From Streptomyces eurythermus (GTDB taxonomy: Bacteria; Actinomycetota; Actinomycetes; Streptomycetales; Streptomycetaceae), in NCBI RefSeq assembly GCF_014649115.1, contig NZ_BMSK01000013.1, forward strand, positions 124,001 to 188,000: DNA of 64,000 nt, given 5' to 3'. A model generated the notes under the pieces. It worked only from the letters and a program-made list of their open reading frames with translations. It made no database searches and was not told the origin of the DNA. The translations under genes and the position numbers were made by a program. Of the stretch, positions 24,317-32,861 are shown piece by piece (position 1 is the stretch's first letter; the number at the start of each line of letters is the position of its first letter).

Positions 24317-26329
24317 CTACAGGGTCGCCGCCAGCTCCGTGCCCTGCTTGATCGCCCGCTTGGCGTCCAGCTCCGCGGCGACGTCGGCGCCGCCGATGAG
24401 GTGGGCGCTGCGGCCGGCGGCGATCAGCGCCTCGTACAGGCCGCGGCGCGGTTCCTGGCCGGTGCACAGCACGACCGTGTCGACCTCTAGGACGGTGCTC
24501 TCCTCGCCGACGGTGATGTGCAGGCCGGCGTCGTCGATCCGGTCGTAGCGCACGCCCGGCACCATGGTCACGCCCCGGTGCTTCAGCTCGGTGCGGTGGA
24601 TCCAGCCGGTGGTCTTGCCGAGGCCGGCGCCGACCTTGCTGGTCTTGCGCTGGAGCAGGTGCACCTGGCGGGGCGGGGCGGGCCGCTCGGGGGCGGTGAG
24701 GCCGCCGGGCGCCCGGTAGTCCATGTCGACGCCCCAGTGCCGGAAGTAGGTCCGCGGGTCCTCGCTCGCCTTGTCGCCGCCGTCGGTGAGGTACTCGGCG
24801 ACGTCGAAGCCGATGCCGCCGGCGCCGAGGACGGCGACGCGGTCGCCGACGGGGGCGCCCTGGAGCACGTCGAGGTAGCCGAGGACGCGGGGGTGGTCGA
24901 TGCCGGGGATGTCCGGGGTGCGCGGGGTGACGCCGGTGGCGACCACGACCTCGTCGTAGCCGTCCAGGTCGGCGGCCTCCACCCAGGTGTCCAGACGGAC
25001 GTCGACACCGTGCGCGTCGAGCTGGTGGCGGAAGTAGCGCAGCGTCTCGTCGAACTCCTGCTTGCCGGGCACCTTGCGGGCGACGTTGAGCTGTCCGCCG
25101 ATCTCGCCCGCCGCGTCGAACAGGGTGACGGCGTGGCCGCGTTCGGCGGCGGAGACCGCGCAGGCGAGGCCGGCCGGGCCGGCGCCGACCACGGCGACGC
25201 GCTTCTTCAGCCGGGTCGGCGCGAGGACCAGCTCGGTCTCGTGGCAGGCGCGCGGATTGACCAGGCAGGAGGTGATCTGCCCGCTGAAGGTGTGGTCGAG
25301 GCAGGCCTGGTTGCAGCCGATGCAGGTGTTGATGGCCTCGGGGGTGCCGGCGGCGGCCTTGGCGACGAAGTCGGGGTCGGCGAGCATCGGGCGGGCCAGG
25401 GACACCATGTCGGCGCAGCCGTCGGCGAGCAGTTCCTCGGCGAGTTCCGGGGTGTTGATGCGGTTGGTGGTGACCAGCGGGACGGACACCTCGCCCATGA
25501 GCTTCTTGGTGACCCAGGTGTAGGCGCCGCGCGGCACGGAGGTGGCGATGGTGGGGATGCGCGCCTCGTGCCAGCCGATGCCGGTGTTGATGATCGTCGC
25601 GCCGGCGGCCTCCACCGCCTTGCCGAGGGTGATCACCTCCGCCAGCGAGGAGCCGCCCGGGACCAGGTCCAGCATGGACAGCCGGTAGATGACGATGAAG
25701 TCCTCGCCGACGGCCTCGCGGACCCGCTTGACGATCTCGACGGGGAAGCGCATCCGGTTCTCGTACGAGCCGCCCCAGCGGTCGGTGCGGTGGTTGGTCT
25801 GCGCGGCGGTGAACTCGTTGATCAGGTAGCCCTCGGAGCCCATGATCTCGACGCCGTCGTAGCCGGCCTGCCGGGCGAGGCGGGCGGTGCGGGCGTAGTC
25901 GTCGATGGTGCGCTCGACGTCGGCGTCGGTCAGCTCGCGGGGCACGAAGGGGCTGATGGGCGCCTGGAGGGGGCTGGGCGCGACGAGGTCGCGGTGGTAG
26001 GCGTACCGGCCGAAGTGCAGGATCTGCAGGGCGATCCGGCCGCCCTCGCGGTGCACGGCCCCGGTGACCACCCGGTGCCGCTCGGCCTCCGCGTCGGTGG
26101 TGAGCTTGGCCCCGCCCTCGTACGGCCGGCCCTCGTCGTTGGGGGCGATGCCGCCGGTGACGATGAGGCCCACGCCGCCGCGCGCGCGGGCCGCGTAGAA
26201 CGCCGCCATCCGCTCGAAGCCGCGCTCGGCCTCCTCCAGGCCGACGTGCATGGAGCCCATCAGTACGCGGTTGGGCAGGGTGGTGAAGCCCAGGTCGAGC
26301 GGGGTCATCAGGTGCGGGTAACGGCTCAT
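24317..26329 (-). CDS. fadH: NADPH-dependent 2,4-dienoyl-CoA reductase
   Basis: 670 aa, nearly the length of E. coli FadH. An old-yellow-enzyme TIM barrel (residues 1-340, LDLGFTTLPNRVLMGSMHVG) binds FMN. A Cys cluster CIGCNQAC...C carries the 4Fe-4S centre. The C-terminal half is an FAD/NADPH module with VAVVGAGPAGLACAVSAAERG and VAVLGAGGIGFDVAEYL. It reduces 2,4-dienoyl-CoA during beta-oxidation of unsaturated fatty acids. ATG 26329 follows GGAGGG. A perfect 20-bp palindrome lies 55 bases upstream. Confidence 0.94.
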   Translation of the reverse strand: MSRYPHLMTPLDLGFTTLPNRVLMGSMHVGLEEAERGFERMAAFYAARARGGVGLIVTGGIAPNDEGRPYEGGAKLTTDAEAERHRVVTGAVHREGGRIALQILHFGRYAYHRDLVAPSPLQAPISPFVPRELTDADVERTIDDYARTARLARQAGYDGVEIMGSEGYLINEFTAAQTNHRTDRWGGSYENRMRFPVEIVKRVREAVGEDFIVIYRLSMLDLVPGGSSLAEVITLGKAVEAAGATIINTGIGWHEARIPTIATSVPRGAYTWVTKKLMGEVSVPLVTTNRINTPELAEELLADGCADMVSLARPMLADPDFVAKAAAGTPEAINTCIGCNQACLDHTFSGQITSCLVNPRACHETELVLAPTRLKKRVAVVGAGPAGLACAVSAAERGHAVTLFDAAGEIGGQLNVARKVPGKQEFDETLRYFRHQLDAHGVDVRLDTWVEAADLDGYDEVVVATGVTPRTPDIPGIDHPRVLGYLDVLQGAPVGDRVAVLGAGGIGFDVAEYLTDGGDKASEDPRTYFRHWGVDMDYRAPGGLTAPERPAPPRQVHLLQRKTSKVGAGLGKTTGWIHRTELKHRGVTMVPGVRYDRIDDAGLHITVGEESTVLEVDTVVLCTGQEPRRGLYEALIAAGRSAHLIGGADVAAELDAKRAIKQGTELAATL

Positions 26330-26383
26330 CGGGCCCTCCGTGCGCGGTGTCGTCGCCTCTTGTTGTAGAGGAAGCCCGAGGCT

Positions 26384-26403
26384 TTGTGCAACTAGTTGCA
26401 CAA
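26384..26403. promoter_or_regulatory. Perfect 20-bp palindromic operator between fadH and tautomerase genes
   Basis: TTGTGCAACT followed immediately by AGTTGCACAA. A second, imperfect palindrome centred on TACTAGTA lies at about 26417-26436 (8 of 10 positions pair). The site is in the 144-base divergent gap and could control both directions. PadR, encoded in the fadH operon, is the nearest candidate protein. Confidence 0.7.
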
Positions 26404-26473
26404 TCGGTCGCCTGTGTAACTACTAGTATGTACAGTCAGTTGTGACCGATCCGCCGCCCGAAAGGACGCCGCC

Positions 26474-26893
26474 ATGCCCTTCGTCCGCATAGACACGCTC
26501 GGCACCGACCCCGCCCGCCTCGACGCCCTCGGCCAGGCCGTGCAGGACGCCCTCGTGGAGACGCTGGGGATTCCCCCGGAGGACCGCTTCCAGGTGCTGA
26601 CCGGCCACGACGGCGTCGGCAGCACCCTGCGCCACGGCGACTACCCGGGCGTGCCGCGGGACGACTCGGTGGTCTTCGTGGCGATCACCCTGCGGGCCGG
26701 GCGGGACGCCGGCCGCAAGCGGGCGGTGTACCGGCGGATCGCCGAGCTGGTGCACGAGCGGACCGGGACCGAGCCGCGCAATGTGCTGGTCACCCTGACC
26801 GAGAACGGCGACGCCGACTGGTCCTTCGGGTACGGGCAGGCGCAGTACGCCCCGGCCGGTCGGGGACGACCGGCCGGGGCGTCGCCGCGGTGA
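26474..26893 (+). CDS. Tautomerase family protein
   Basis: 139 aa. It begins MPFVRIDTLG, exposing Pro1 after Met removal, the catalytic base of the 4-oxalocrotonate tautomerase/MIF superfamily. The sequence resembles two fused tautomerase units, including DDSVVFVAITLRAGRDAGRK. The last 15 codons are formed by a terminator-like hairpin (26849-26880), giving a low-complexity GRGRPAGASPR tail. Substrate unknown; the position opposite fadH suggests a role in degradation of unsaturated or aromatic acids. Confidence 0.82.
   Translation: MPFVRIDTLGTDPARLDALGQAVQDALVETLGIPPEDRFQVLTGHDGVGSTLRHGDYPGVPRDDSVVFVAITLRAGRDAGRKRAVYRRIAELVHERTGTEPRNVLVTLTENGDADWSFGYGQAQYAPAGRGRPAGASPR
26849..26880. terminator. 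Terminator-like hairpin inside the end of the tautomerase gene
   Basis: GCCCCGGCCGGTCG (26849-26862), loop GGGA, CGACCGGCCGGGGC (26867-26880): a perfect 14-bp stem. It lies within the coding frame, ending 13 bases before the stop region closes at 26893, and faces a convergent gene starting its stop at 26895. Confidence 0.75.
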
Positions 26894-26894
26894 C

Positions 26895-27266
26895 TCAGCG
26901 GCTCTCCAGGCGCAGATGCAGGTCCCGCTCCTGGTCACCGGAGGCCGTACAGGTCTCCTTCACGGTGAACATCGAGTCCAGGGTGGTGCGGAACCGGTCG
27001 ACGGCCCAGTAGCCGCCCTGGACGTCCGCCTGGACCGGCTGCCCGAGCTGCACCGGCGGGCAGCCGGAACCCCGGGTCTCGGCGACGTCGTAGGTGCCGA
27101 GCCAGACCATCGGCCGGGTCTCGTGGAGCTGCTGGGGCTCCTCGTCCGCGCCCCGGTCGGAGGCGAAGCAGGACCTGAGCGCCTCGAACACCAGGCGGGC
27201 GTCCTCCTTCGATCCGCTGATCTCCACCGTGACGGTTTCCGGATGCGACCGCTCCGTGTCTGCCAT
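26895..27266 (-). CDS. Hypothetical protein
   Basis: 123 aa from ATG 27266, preceded by AAAGGAG. Acidic, soluble, no signal peptide. It contains TVTVEISGSKEDARLVFEALRSCF near the start, which could form a small alpha/beta domain, and ends DQERDLHLRLESR. I do not recognise the family. It stands alone, convergent with the tautomerase gene, 94 bases after the gene upstream of it. Confidence 0.7.
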   Translation of the reverse strand: MADTERSHPETVTVEISGSKEDARLVFEALRSCFASDRGADEEPQQLHETRPMVWLGTYDVAETRGSGCPPVQLGQPVQADVQGGYWAVDRFRTTLDSMFTVKETCTASGDQERDLHLRLESR

Positions 27267-27360
27267 GATCGCTCCTTTCGTGGCCGCGCTGCGGTGGAAC
27301 GGGGTACCCCGCCGAACCGCGTCCACCCCCAGGAAAGCACCACGCGCCGTCGCGCACACC

Positions 27361-28242
27361 TCAGCCGCGGGTGAACTTGTACGTCTTGCTGTCCGTCAGC
27401 ACGCAGAAACCGGGCGATACGACGATCACGCGCAGGACGCCGCTGCGGCGGTCGTAGTCGATGCCCTCCGCCTCGAAGGAGCCCTGGCAGGAACTGCGCA
27501 ACGGCAACTGGCGCACCGCCGTGACATGCCCGGTGACGTCGGCGGTCCCGTCCGGCGGGGCGGAGAGGTCGACCTGGAGCAGCGGCTTGGTGAGGCCGAA
27601 GAGGCTGCCCTCGGGGTCGTCGGAGGAGCACAGCAGGGTGGTGGGGCCGGTGAAGTCGCAGCCCTGGACGTCGCGGACGGCGTGGTCCAGGCGGACGGTG
27701 GCGACCTGCGGGAGGTCCGCCGAGGGCGAGGTGGCGGGGTTGACGCCCGGGGTCGGGAAGACCAGCAGGCGGGTCATGGTGCCCCACTCGCCGGAGAGCA
27801 TCCACCGGCCGTCGGGCGAGACGGCGGCCCAGGAGTTGTTCAGCGCCTCGCCCGGGCCCAGTGTGTGGACGTATTCCGACCACGCGCCGCCGGGCCCCTG
27901 CACCCGGAACATCTTCGAGTTGCCGGAGTCCCGCTGGTAGGGCTCGATGTAGAAGCCGTCGTAGGAGGCGTCGGGGTCGCCGACGTGGTTCCAGCCGCGC
28001 GCGGCGAGGCCGACCGGGACGGTGCCGGCGCCGGTGTAGCGGTTCGGGCTGTTCGCCGGGACCTCCACCGAGGTCAGCCCCTGGCTCTCGGTCAGCGGGT
28101 CGGCGCGGTCGGAGCCGGTCTCGGTCCAGGTGCCGGCCGCCGAGGCGGGCGCGGGCGCGGCGAGGGACACGACGGCGGCGGTGACGAGGGTGACCAGTCC
28201 GGCGAGGACGGTGTGACAGCGTTGCCGGGCGGACGCGGGCAT
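27361..28242 (-). CDS. Secreted hypothetical protein, beta-propeller-like
   Basis: 293 aa from ATG 28242 with GAGGAG upstream; an in-frame ATG ten codons earlier is less well placed. A clear signal peptide (VLAGLVTLVTAAVVSLAAPAPASA) is followed by repeats such as NNSWAAVSPDGRWMLSGEWG, VRDVQGCDFTGPTTLLCSSDD and FEAEGIDYDRRSGVLRVIV. These suggest WD/YVTN-like propeller blades. Several Cys pairs may form disulfides. Function unknown. Confidence 0.78.
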   Translation of the reverse strand: MPASARQRCHTVLAGLVTLVTAAVVSLAAPAPASAAGTWTETGSDRADPLTESQGLTSVEVPANSPNRYTGAGTVPVGLAARGWNHVGDPDASYDGFYIEPYQRDSGNSKMFRVQGPGGAWSEYVHTLGPGEALNNSWAAVSPDGRWMLSGEWGTMTRLLVFPTPGVNPATSPSADLPQVATVRLDHAVRDVQGCDFTGPTTLLCSSDDPEGSLFGLTKPLLQVDLSAPPDGTADVTGHVTAVRQLPLRSSCQGSFEAEGIDYDRRSGVLRVIVVSPGFCVLTDSKTYKFTRG

Positions 28243-28320
28243 GGCCGGCTCCTCGGGCGGGCGACGGGGCACTCGGACGGCGGACAGTCTGGCGTGGCGT
28301 CATCGTCATGTACAGACCAA

Positions 28321-28339
28321 TCACGCACCATGTGCGTGA
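28321..28339. promoter_or_regulatory. Palindrome in the divergent region before the SpoIIE phosphatase gene
   Basis: TCACGCAC-CAT-GTGCGTGA, 8-bp perfect arms with a 3-base centre. It lies in the 317-base gap 28243-28559 between the divergent secreted-protein and phosphatase genes. No other gene or strong element was seen there. Confidence 0.55.
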
Positions 28340-28559
28340 ACTCTCACGGCCCCCGGGACCGCGCGGTACGGTCGCGGCGGGGGTCCCGAGCCGGGCGCAC
28401 CACCGGCGCGACGGCTCCGGCGGACGTCCGCCGCCGTGGTGAGAGATGGTGGAGGGAGAACGGCGACGGTGGCGGAGAGTCGGGTGTGAGCGCGGTAGAA
28501 CGAGGTCAGTCGGCACGAGGCACGGCGTGCCGTGCGGACGGGCGAAGGCGGTGCGTGGC

Positions 28560-30638
28560 ATGAGTGCGGCCGAGGCTCCGGCGACGGAGAACGGCGAGCC
28601 CGCGCGCGGGCCGGTTCCCCCGGGCGGCCTGCTGGACGTCCTGGGCGTGGCGTCGGTGGTGCTGGACACGGACGGCCGGATCGTGCTGTGGAGTCCGCAG
28701 GCGGAGGAACTGTTCGGGTACACCGCCGAGGAGGCCCTCGGCCAGTACGCCGCCCGGCTGATGGTGCACGAGGAGCACAGCCGGCTGGTGGGCAGGCTGT
28801 TCGCCGACGTGATGCGCACCGGGCAGAGCTGGGCGGGCGGCTTCCCGGTCCGGCACAAGGACGGCAGCACCCGTCTGGTGGAGTTCCGCAACATGCGGCT
28901 GCTGGACGACCGCGGGGACGTCTACGCGCTCGGGCTGGCCGCCGACCAGTCGACCGTACGGCGGCTGGAACAGGACGTGGCGCTGTCCGAGCGGATGGTG
29001 AAGCAGTCCCCGATCGGCTACGGCGTCCTGGACACCGAGCTGCGGTTCGTCTCCGTCAACCCCGCCCTGGAGCGCATCAACGGGGTGCCGGCCGCCGAGC
29101 ACGTGGGCCGGACGCTGCGGGAGGTGGTGCCGCTGCTGAACGCGGGCGACCTGGAGGCCGCGGCCCGGCGGGTGCTGGAGACCGGTGTGCCGCTGATCGA
29201 CGACACGCTGGTCGGCCGCACCCCGGCCGACCCGGACGAGGACCACACCTGGTCGCACTCGCTGTACCGGCTGGAGGACACCCTGGGCCATGTGCTCGGA
29301 GTGGCCGTCTCGCTGGTCGACATCACCGAACAGCACCGGGCCTCGGTCGAGGCGGAGACCGCGCGCCGCCGGCTCGCGGTGATCGCGGACGCCTCGGCCC
29401 GGATCGGCACCACGCTGGAGCTGGAGCGCACCGCCTGCGAGCTGGCCGAGGTCGCGGTGCCGGAGCTGGCGGACGTGGCGGCGGTGGACCTGCTGGACGC
29501 GGTGGTCGAGGGCCGGCCCAGCGCGCTCGGGCCCTCGGAGTCCGCGGTGATCAGGGCGCTGGCCGTGCGCCCGGCGGAGGGCAGCGACGCGGTCCGGGCC
29601 GCGGACCCGCCCGGCCAGATCGCCCGGTACGGGCCGGACCGGCTGGTCACCGAGTGCGTGCGCACCGGCGAGGCGGTGCTGGTGCCGCGGGTGAAGGACG
29701 CGGACCTGCCGCTGATCGCCCGCTCCGCGGAGGCGGCCGTGCTGCTCGGCCGGGCGGGCCTGCACTCGTACCTCGCGGTGCCGCTGATCGCGCGCGGCGA
29801 GGTGCTGGGCGCGCTGGACCTCAAACGCACCCGCAACCCGGCGCCCTTCGACGAGGACGACGTGCTGCTGGCGCGGGAGCTGGCGGCCCGCGCGGCCGTG
29901 CAGATCGACAACGCGCGCTGGTACCAGAACGCCCGCAACACCGCGCTCACCCTCCAGCGCAGCCTGCTGCCCAGCCACCCGCCCGTCACCACCGCTCTGG
30001 AGGTGGCCTCCCGCTACCAGCCGGCCGGGGCCACCAGCGAGGTGGGCGGCGACTGGTTCGACGTCATCCCGCTGGAGGGCGGCAAGACCGCGCTCGTCGT
30101 GGGCGATGTGATGGGCAGCGGGGTCAGCGCCGCCGCCACGATGGGCCGGCTGCGCACCGCGACCACCACCCTGGCCGCGCTCGACCTCGACCCGGCCCGG
30201 CTGCTGGAGCACCTGGACAAGACGACCTCGGCCCTGGACCACTCCATCGCGACCTGCGTGTACGCCGTGTACGACCCGCATCTGCGCCAGTGCCGGATCG
30301 CCAACGCCGGCCATCTGCCGCCGGCCCGGGTACGGCCCGGCAGCCCGCCGGAGCTGCTCGACCTGCCCACCGGGGTGCCGCTCGGGGTGGGCGGGGTCGG
30401 CTTCTCCACCGTCACGGTCGGCTTCGAGCCCGGTGACGAGCTGGTCTTCTACACCGACGGGCTGGTGGAGACCCGCTCCCACTCGCTGGACGAGCGGCTG
30501 GCCCTGCTGCTGTCGCTGCTGGACGAACCCGCCCGCCCGCTGGAGGAGACCTGCGACCACCTCCTGCGCACGCTGCGCCACCCGGACAACCACGACGACG
30601 TGGCGCTGCTCATCGCCCGGGCACAGGAGCTGGGGTAG
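28560..30638 (+). CDS. PAS-PAS-GAF-SpoIIE (PP2C) serine phosphatase
   Basis: 692 aa from ATG 28560; the open frame extends 38 codons further upstream without a ribosome binding site. Domains in order: PAS (about 20-130, with VLDTDGRIVLWSPQAEELFG), a second PAS (about 145-265), GAF (about 285-450), and a SpoIIE-type PP2C phosphatase (about 470-690). The last has the metal-binding GGDWFDVIPLEGG, VVGDVMGSGV and YTDGLVETRS. Such proteins dephosphorylate STAS anti-anti-sigma factors in response to signals sensed by PAS/GAF. No partner kinase gene is adjacent. Confidence 0.93.
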   Translation: MSAAEAPATENGEPARGPVPPGGLLDVLGVASVVLDTDGRIVLWSPQAEELFGYTAEEALGQYAARLMVHEEHSRLVGRLFADVMRTGQSWAGGFPVRHKDGSTRLVEFRNMRLLDDRGDVYALGLAADQSTVRRLEQDVALSERMVKQSPIGYGVLDTELRFVSVNPALERINGVPAAEHVGRTLREVVPLLNAGDLEAAARRVLETGVPLIDDTLVGRTPADPDEDHTWSHSLYRLEDTLGHVLGVAVSLVDITEQHRASVEAETARRRLAVIADASARIGTTLELERTACELAEVAVPELADVAAVDLLDAVVEGRPSALGPSESAVIRALAVRPAEGSDAVRAADPPGQIARYGPDRLVTECVRTGEAVLVPRVKDADLPLIARSAEAAVLLGRAGLHSYLAVPLIARGEVLGALDLKRTRNPAPFDEDDVLLARELAARAAVQIDNARWYQNARNTALTLQRSLLPSHPPVTTALEVASRYQPAGATSEVGGDWFDVIPLEGGKTALVVGDVMGSGVSAAATMGRLRTATTTLAALDLDPARLLEHLDKTTSALDHSIATCVYAVYDPHLRQCRIANAGHLPPARVRPGSPPELLDLPTGVPLGVGGVGFSTVTVGFEPGDELVFYTDGLVETRSHSLDERLALLLSLLDEPARPLEETCDHLLRTLRHPDNHDDVALLIARAQELG

Positions 30639-30655
30639 CGGGCGGGCGGGGCCGG

Positions 30656-31453
30656 TCACCGCGCCGGTGCGGGACGTACGCCGATGACCACATGCGCGTA
30701 CAGGTCCTCGTCGACGGCCAGACGGGTCGTCAGGCCCGCCTCGGTGAAGGCGCGTACGGCGGCGGGGGCCTGGCGTTCGCTGGTCTCGGTGAGCAGGCCC
30801 CCGCCGGGGGCGAGCCACTCGGACGCCCCGGCGGCGACCCGGCGCAGCACATCGAGTCCGTCGGCGCCGCCGTCCAGCGCGATCAGCGGTTCGTGGTCGC
30901 GGGCCTCCGCCGGGAGCAGGGGCACCTCGGCGGTGGGGACGTAGGGCACGTTGGCCGTCAGCAGGGCCACCCGGCCGCGCAGGCCGGGCGGCAGGGCGTC
31001 GTACAGGTCCCCCTGGTGGGCCCGGCCGCCGAAGGGGGCGAGGTTGCGGCGGGCACAGCGTACGGCGGCCGGGTCGATGTCGGCGGCGTGCACCTCGGCG
31101 CCGGGCAGGGCGTGGGCGAGGGCCGCGCCGAGCGCGCCGGAACCGCAGCACAGGTCCACGACGACGGTCGCGTCCGGCGCGGCGGCCAGCGCCTGGCCGG
31201 CCAGGAACTCGGTACGGCGGCGGGGGACGAACACCCCGGGTTCCACGGCGATGCGCAGTCCGCGGAACCGGGCCCAGCCGAGGACCTGTTCGAGGGGAAG
31301 CCCGGCGGCGCGCCGGTCCACCATGCCGGCCGCCTCCTCGGGGGTGCGGGCGGTGGCGAGGATCAACTCGGCCTCGTCCTCGGCGAAGACGCACCCGGCG
31401 GCGCGCAGCGCCGAGACGACGGCGGGAGGGGTCATGGGGGTGGGTACGGGCAT
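30656..31453 (-). CDS. Protein N5-glutamine methyltransferase (PrmC/HemK-like) with altered NPPY motif
   Basis: 265 aa from ATG 31453; ATG 31435 is also possible. An N-terminal helical region is followed by a class I SAM domain: VVVDLCCGSGALGAAL (SAM site), VHAADIDPAAVRCARRNL and ALLTANVPYVPTAEVPLLP. Canonical PrmC/HemK enzymes have NPPY, where Asn and the first Pro grip the glutamine substrate; here it reads NVPY. The family methylates GGQ glutamines of release factors, but an altered motif leaves the substrate open. The 204 bases upstream (31454-31657) hold no clear gene. Confidence 0.8.
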   Translation of the reverse strand: MPVPTPMTPPAVVSALRAAGCVFAEDEAELILATARTPEEAAGMVDRRAAGLPLEQVLGWARFRGLRIAVEPGVFVPRRRTEFLAGQALAAAPDATVVVDLCCGSGALGAALAHALPGAEVHAADIDPAAVRCARRNLAPFGGRAHQGDLYDALPPGLRGRVALLTANVPYVPTAEVPLLPAEARDHEPLIALDGGADGLDVLRRVAAGASEWLAPGGGLLTETSERQAPAAVRAFTEAGLTTRLAVDEDLYAHVVIGVRPAPAR

Positions 31454-31657
31454 GGAAGCGGAAAGCCTTTCGGGAGCGCGAGACTTCAGGGCGCTCCCGC
31501 GGTCACCGCTGCCGGCGTACCGCGCCGTCACGAGGAGAGAGCACCCCAGCCGACACAGCGGTAATGGGTCTCACCTCCTCGTCCTCGGGGCCGCGGGTCC
31601 CCGCGGCCGGACGGCCACCATACCCCACGGCCCGACGGGCCTTCCGCCCCGGCGAGT

Positions 31658-32776
31658 TCAGACGCCGACCGACTCCTCGGCCTCTTCCTCGGCCTCCCGC
31701 TCGGCCTCCCGTGCGGCCTCGTCCTTGGCGTGCCGCGGGCCCGTCCGCCCGGTCTCGGTCCCGGCGGACACGGCACCGGCCTCGGCACCGGCCTGGGCCT
31801 GGGCGGCTTCCCGGCGGGTGCGGCCGGCGCCCTCGTACAGGGCGGCCGCCGCGGTCACCAGGACGCCGGCCAGCAGCCAGACCACCAGGGTCCACACCGT
31901 GCGGCCGAGGCCGTCGTCGCCGAAGTACAGCAGGCTGCGGACGCCCTCGACGAAGCCGGCGCCGTTCCAGAAGGCGTGCAGGGTGCCGAAGAACCCGTTC
32001 TGCAGCTCGGGCCGGAACAGCCCGCCGGAGCTGGTGAAGTTCAGCATCACGAACAGCACCATCATGGTCAGCGTGGTCCACCGCTTCAGGAAGGTGTGCA
32101 GGCCGACGCCGATCAGCAGGATGCCCGCCGAGTACAGCCAGGCCATGCCCCACACACCGGCGAGGTCGTGGTGGGCGAGGTGGAACACCGGCCCGGCGAG
32201 CAGCGCTCCGACGCAGCTGACCACCGCGGAGACACCGACGGCGAGCAGCGCGCGGACGCGCATCGCGAGGGCGGCACCGGCGGCGCCGAGGGCGGCGACC
32301 GAGGCGTAGGAGCCGATGCTGACGGCGATCATCAGGAAGAACAGGCCCTGCCCGGTGGGGTCGTCGGCGACCGGCCGGGCCACGTCGGTGATCTTCAGCG
32401 GCAGGCCCTGTCCGGCGGCGACCGGGGTGAAGACCTTCTCGACGGCCATGGCGCCCATGTCGGAGGCGGCGCTCGCCACCAGCAGCTCGGGCGCCTTGGC
32501 GCTCGGCACGTAGGCGCCGGTGACATCGCGGGACTCGAGCAGCTCGACGGCGTCGGCGCGGGTGGCCACCGTGCGCACGTCGAGCTTCTCACCGGCGGTG
32601 TCCTTGACCGTCTGCGCGAAGACCTTGGCCTGCGGGGTGGTGCCGACGACGGCGACCGGCAGATGGTGCGGCTCGGGGGTGACGAACGCCCCCATGTAGG
32701 CGAGCCCCATGCCTACGCACATCAGCAGCGGGGTGATCAGGTGCGTGAGCACATGGCGCAGTGCCGGTGACCTCAT
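31658..32776 (-). CDS. ABC-2/YhgE-type membrane permease
   Basis: 372 aa. One N-terminal membrane helix (LITPLLMCVGMGLAYMGAFV) precedes an extracytoplasmic domain of about 110 residues. Five further helices lie between ~140 and ~325, including LFFLMIAVSIGSYASVAALG. The C-terminal 50 residues are Glu/Ala-rich and probably coiled. This is the layout of YhgE/Pip or DUF3533 exporters; no ATPase gene is adjacent. It is divergent from a MarR gene with an operator between them, so it is probably repressed by that regulator. Confidence 0.8.
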   Translation of the reverse strand: MRSPALRHVLTHLITPLLMCVGMGLAYMGAFVTPEPHHLPVAVVGTTPQAKVFAQTVKDTAGEKLDVRTVATRADAVELLESRDVTGAYVPSAKAPELLVASAASDMGAMAVEKVFTPVAAGQGLPLKITDVARPVADDPTGQGLFFLMIAVSIGSYASVAALGAAGAALAMRVRALLAVGVSAVVSCVGALLAGPVFHLAHHDLAGVWGMAWLYSAGILLIGVGLHTFLKRWTTLTMMVLFVMLNFTSSGGLFRPELQNGFFGTLHAFWNGAGFVEGVRSLLYFGDDGLGRTVWTLVVWLLAGVLVTAAAALYEGAGRTRREAAQAQAGAEAGAVSAGTETGRTGPRHAKDEAAREAEREAEEEAEESVGV

Positions 32777-32801
32777 CGCGCGCGACCTCCAAAGGTTGGC
32801 T

Positions 32802-32836
32802 TATACAACTTTCACTTCAAGTTGTACTATACAACT
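32802..32836. promoter_or_regulatory. MarR-type operator with repeated TATACAACT half-sites
   Basis: TACAACTT (32804-32811) and AAGTTGTA (32819-32826) form a perfect inverted repeat with a 7-base spacer. TATACAACT occurs as a direct repeat at 32802-32810 and 32828-32836, 26 bases apart. The elements fill the 85-base divergent gap between the permease and MarR genes. Confidence 0.75.
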
Positions 32837-32861
32837 AGAAACCCCGGAGGAGGTACTTCCC

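Noticed and set aside
28506..31394. 962-codon minus-strand frame
   Set aside because: Antisense to the PAS-GAF-SpoIIE phosphatase gene and partly to the frame of the methyltransferase gene; no recognisable domain.
31503..31570. Possible 20-residue leader peptide starting at an ATT codon after GAGGAGG (minus strand)
   Set aside because: The site is suggestive, but ATT starts are rare and no attenuator structure or conservation can be shown from this sequence alone.
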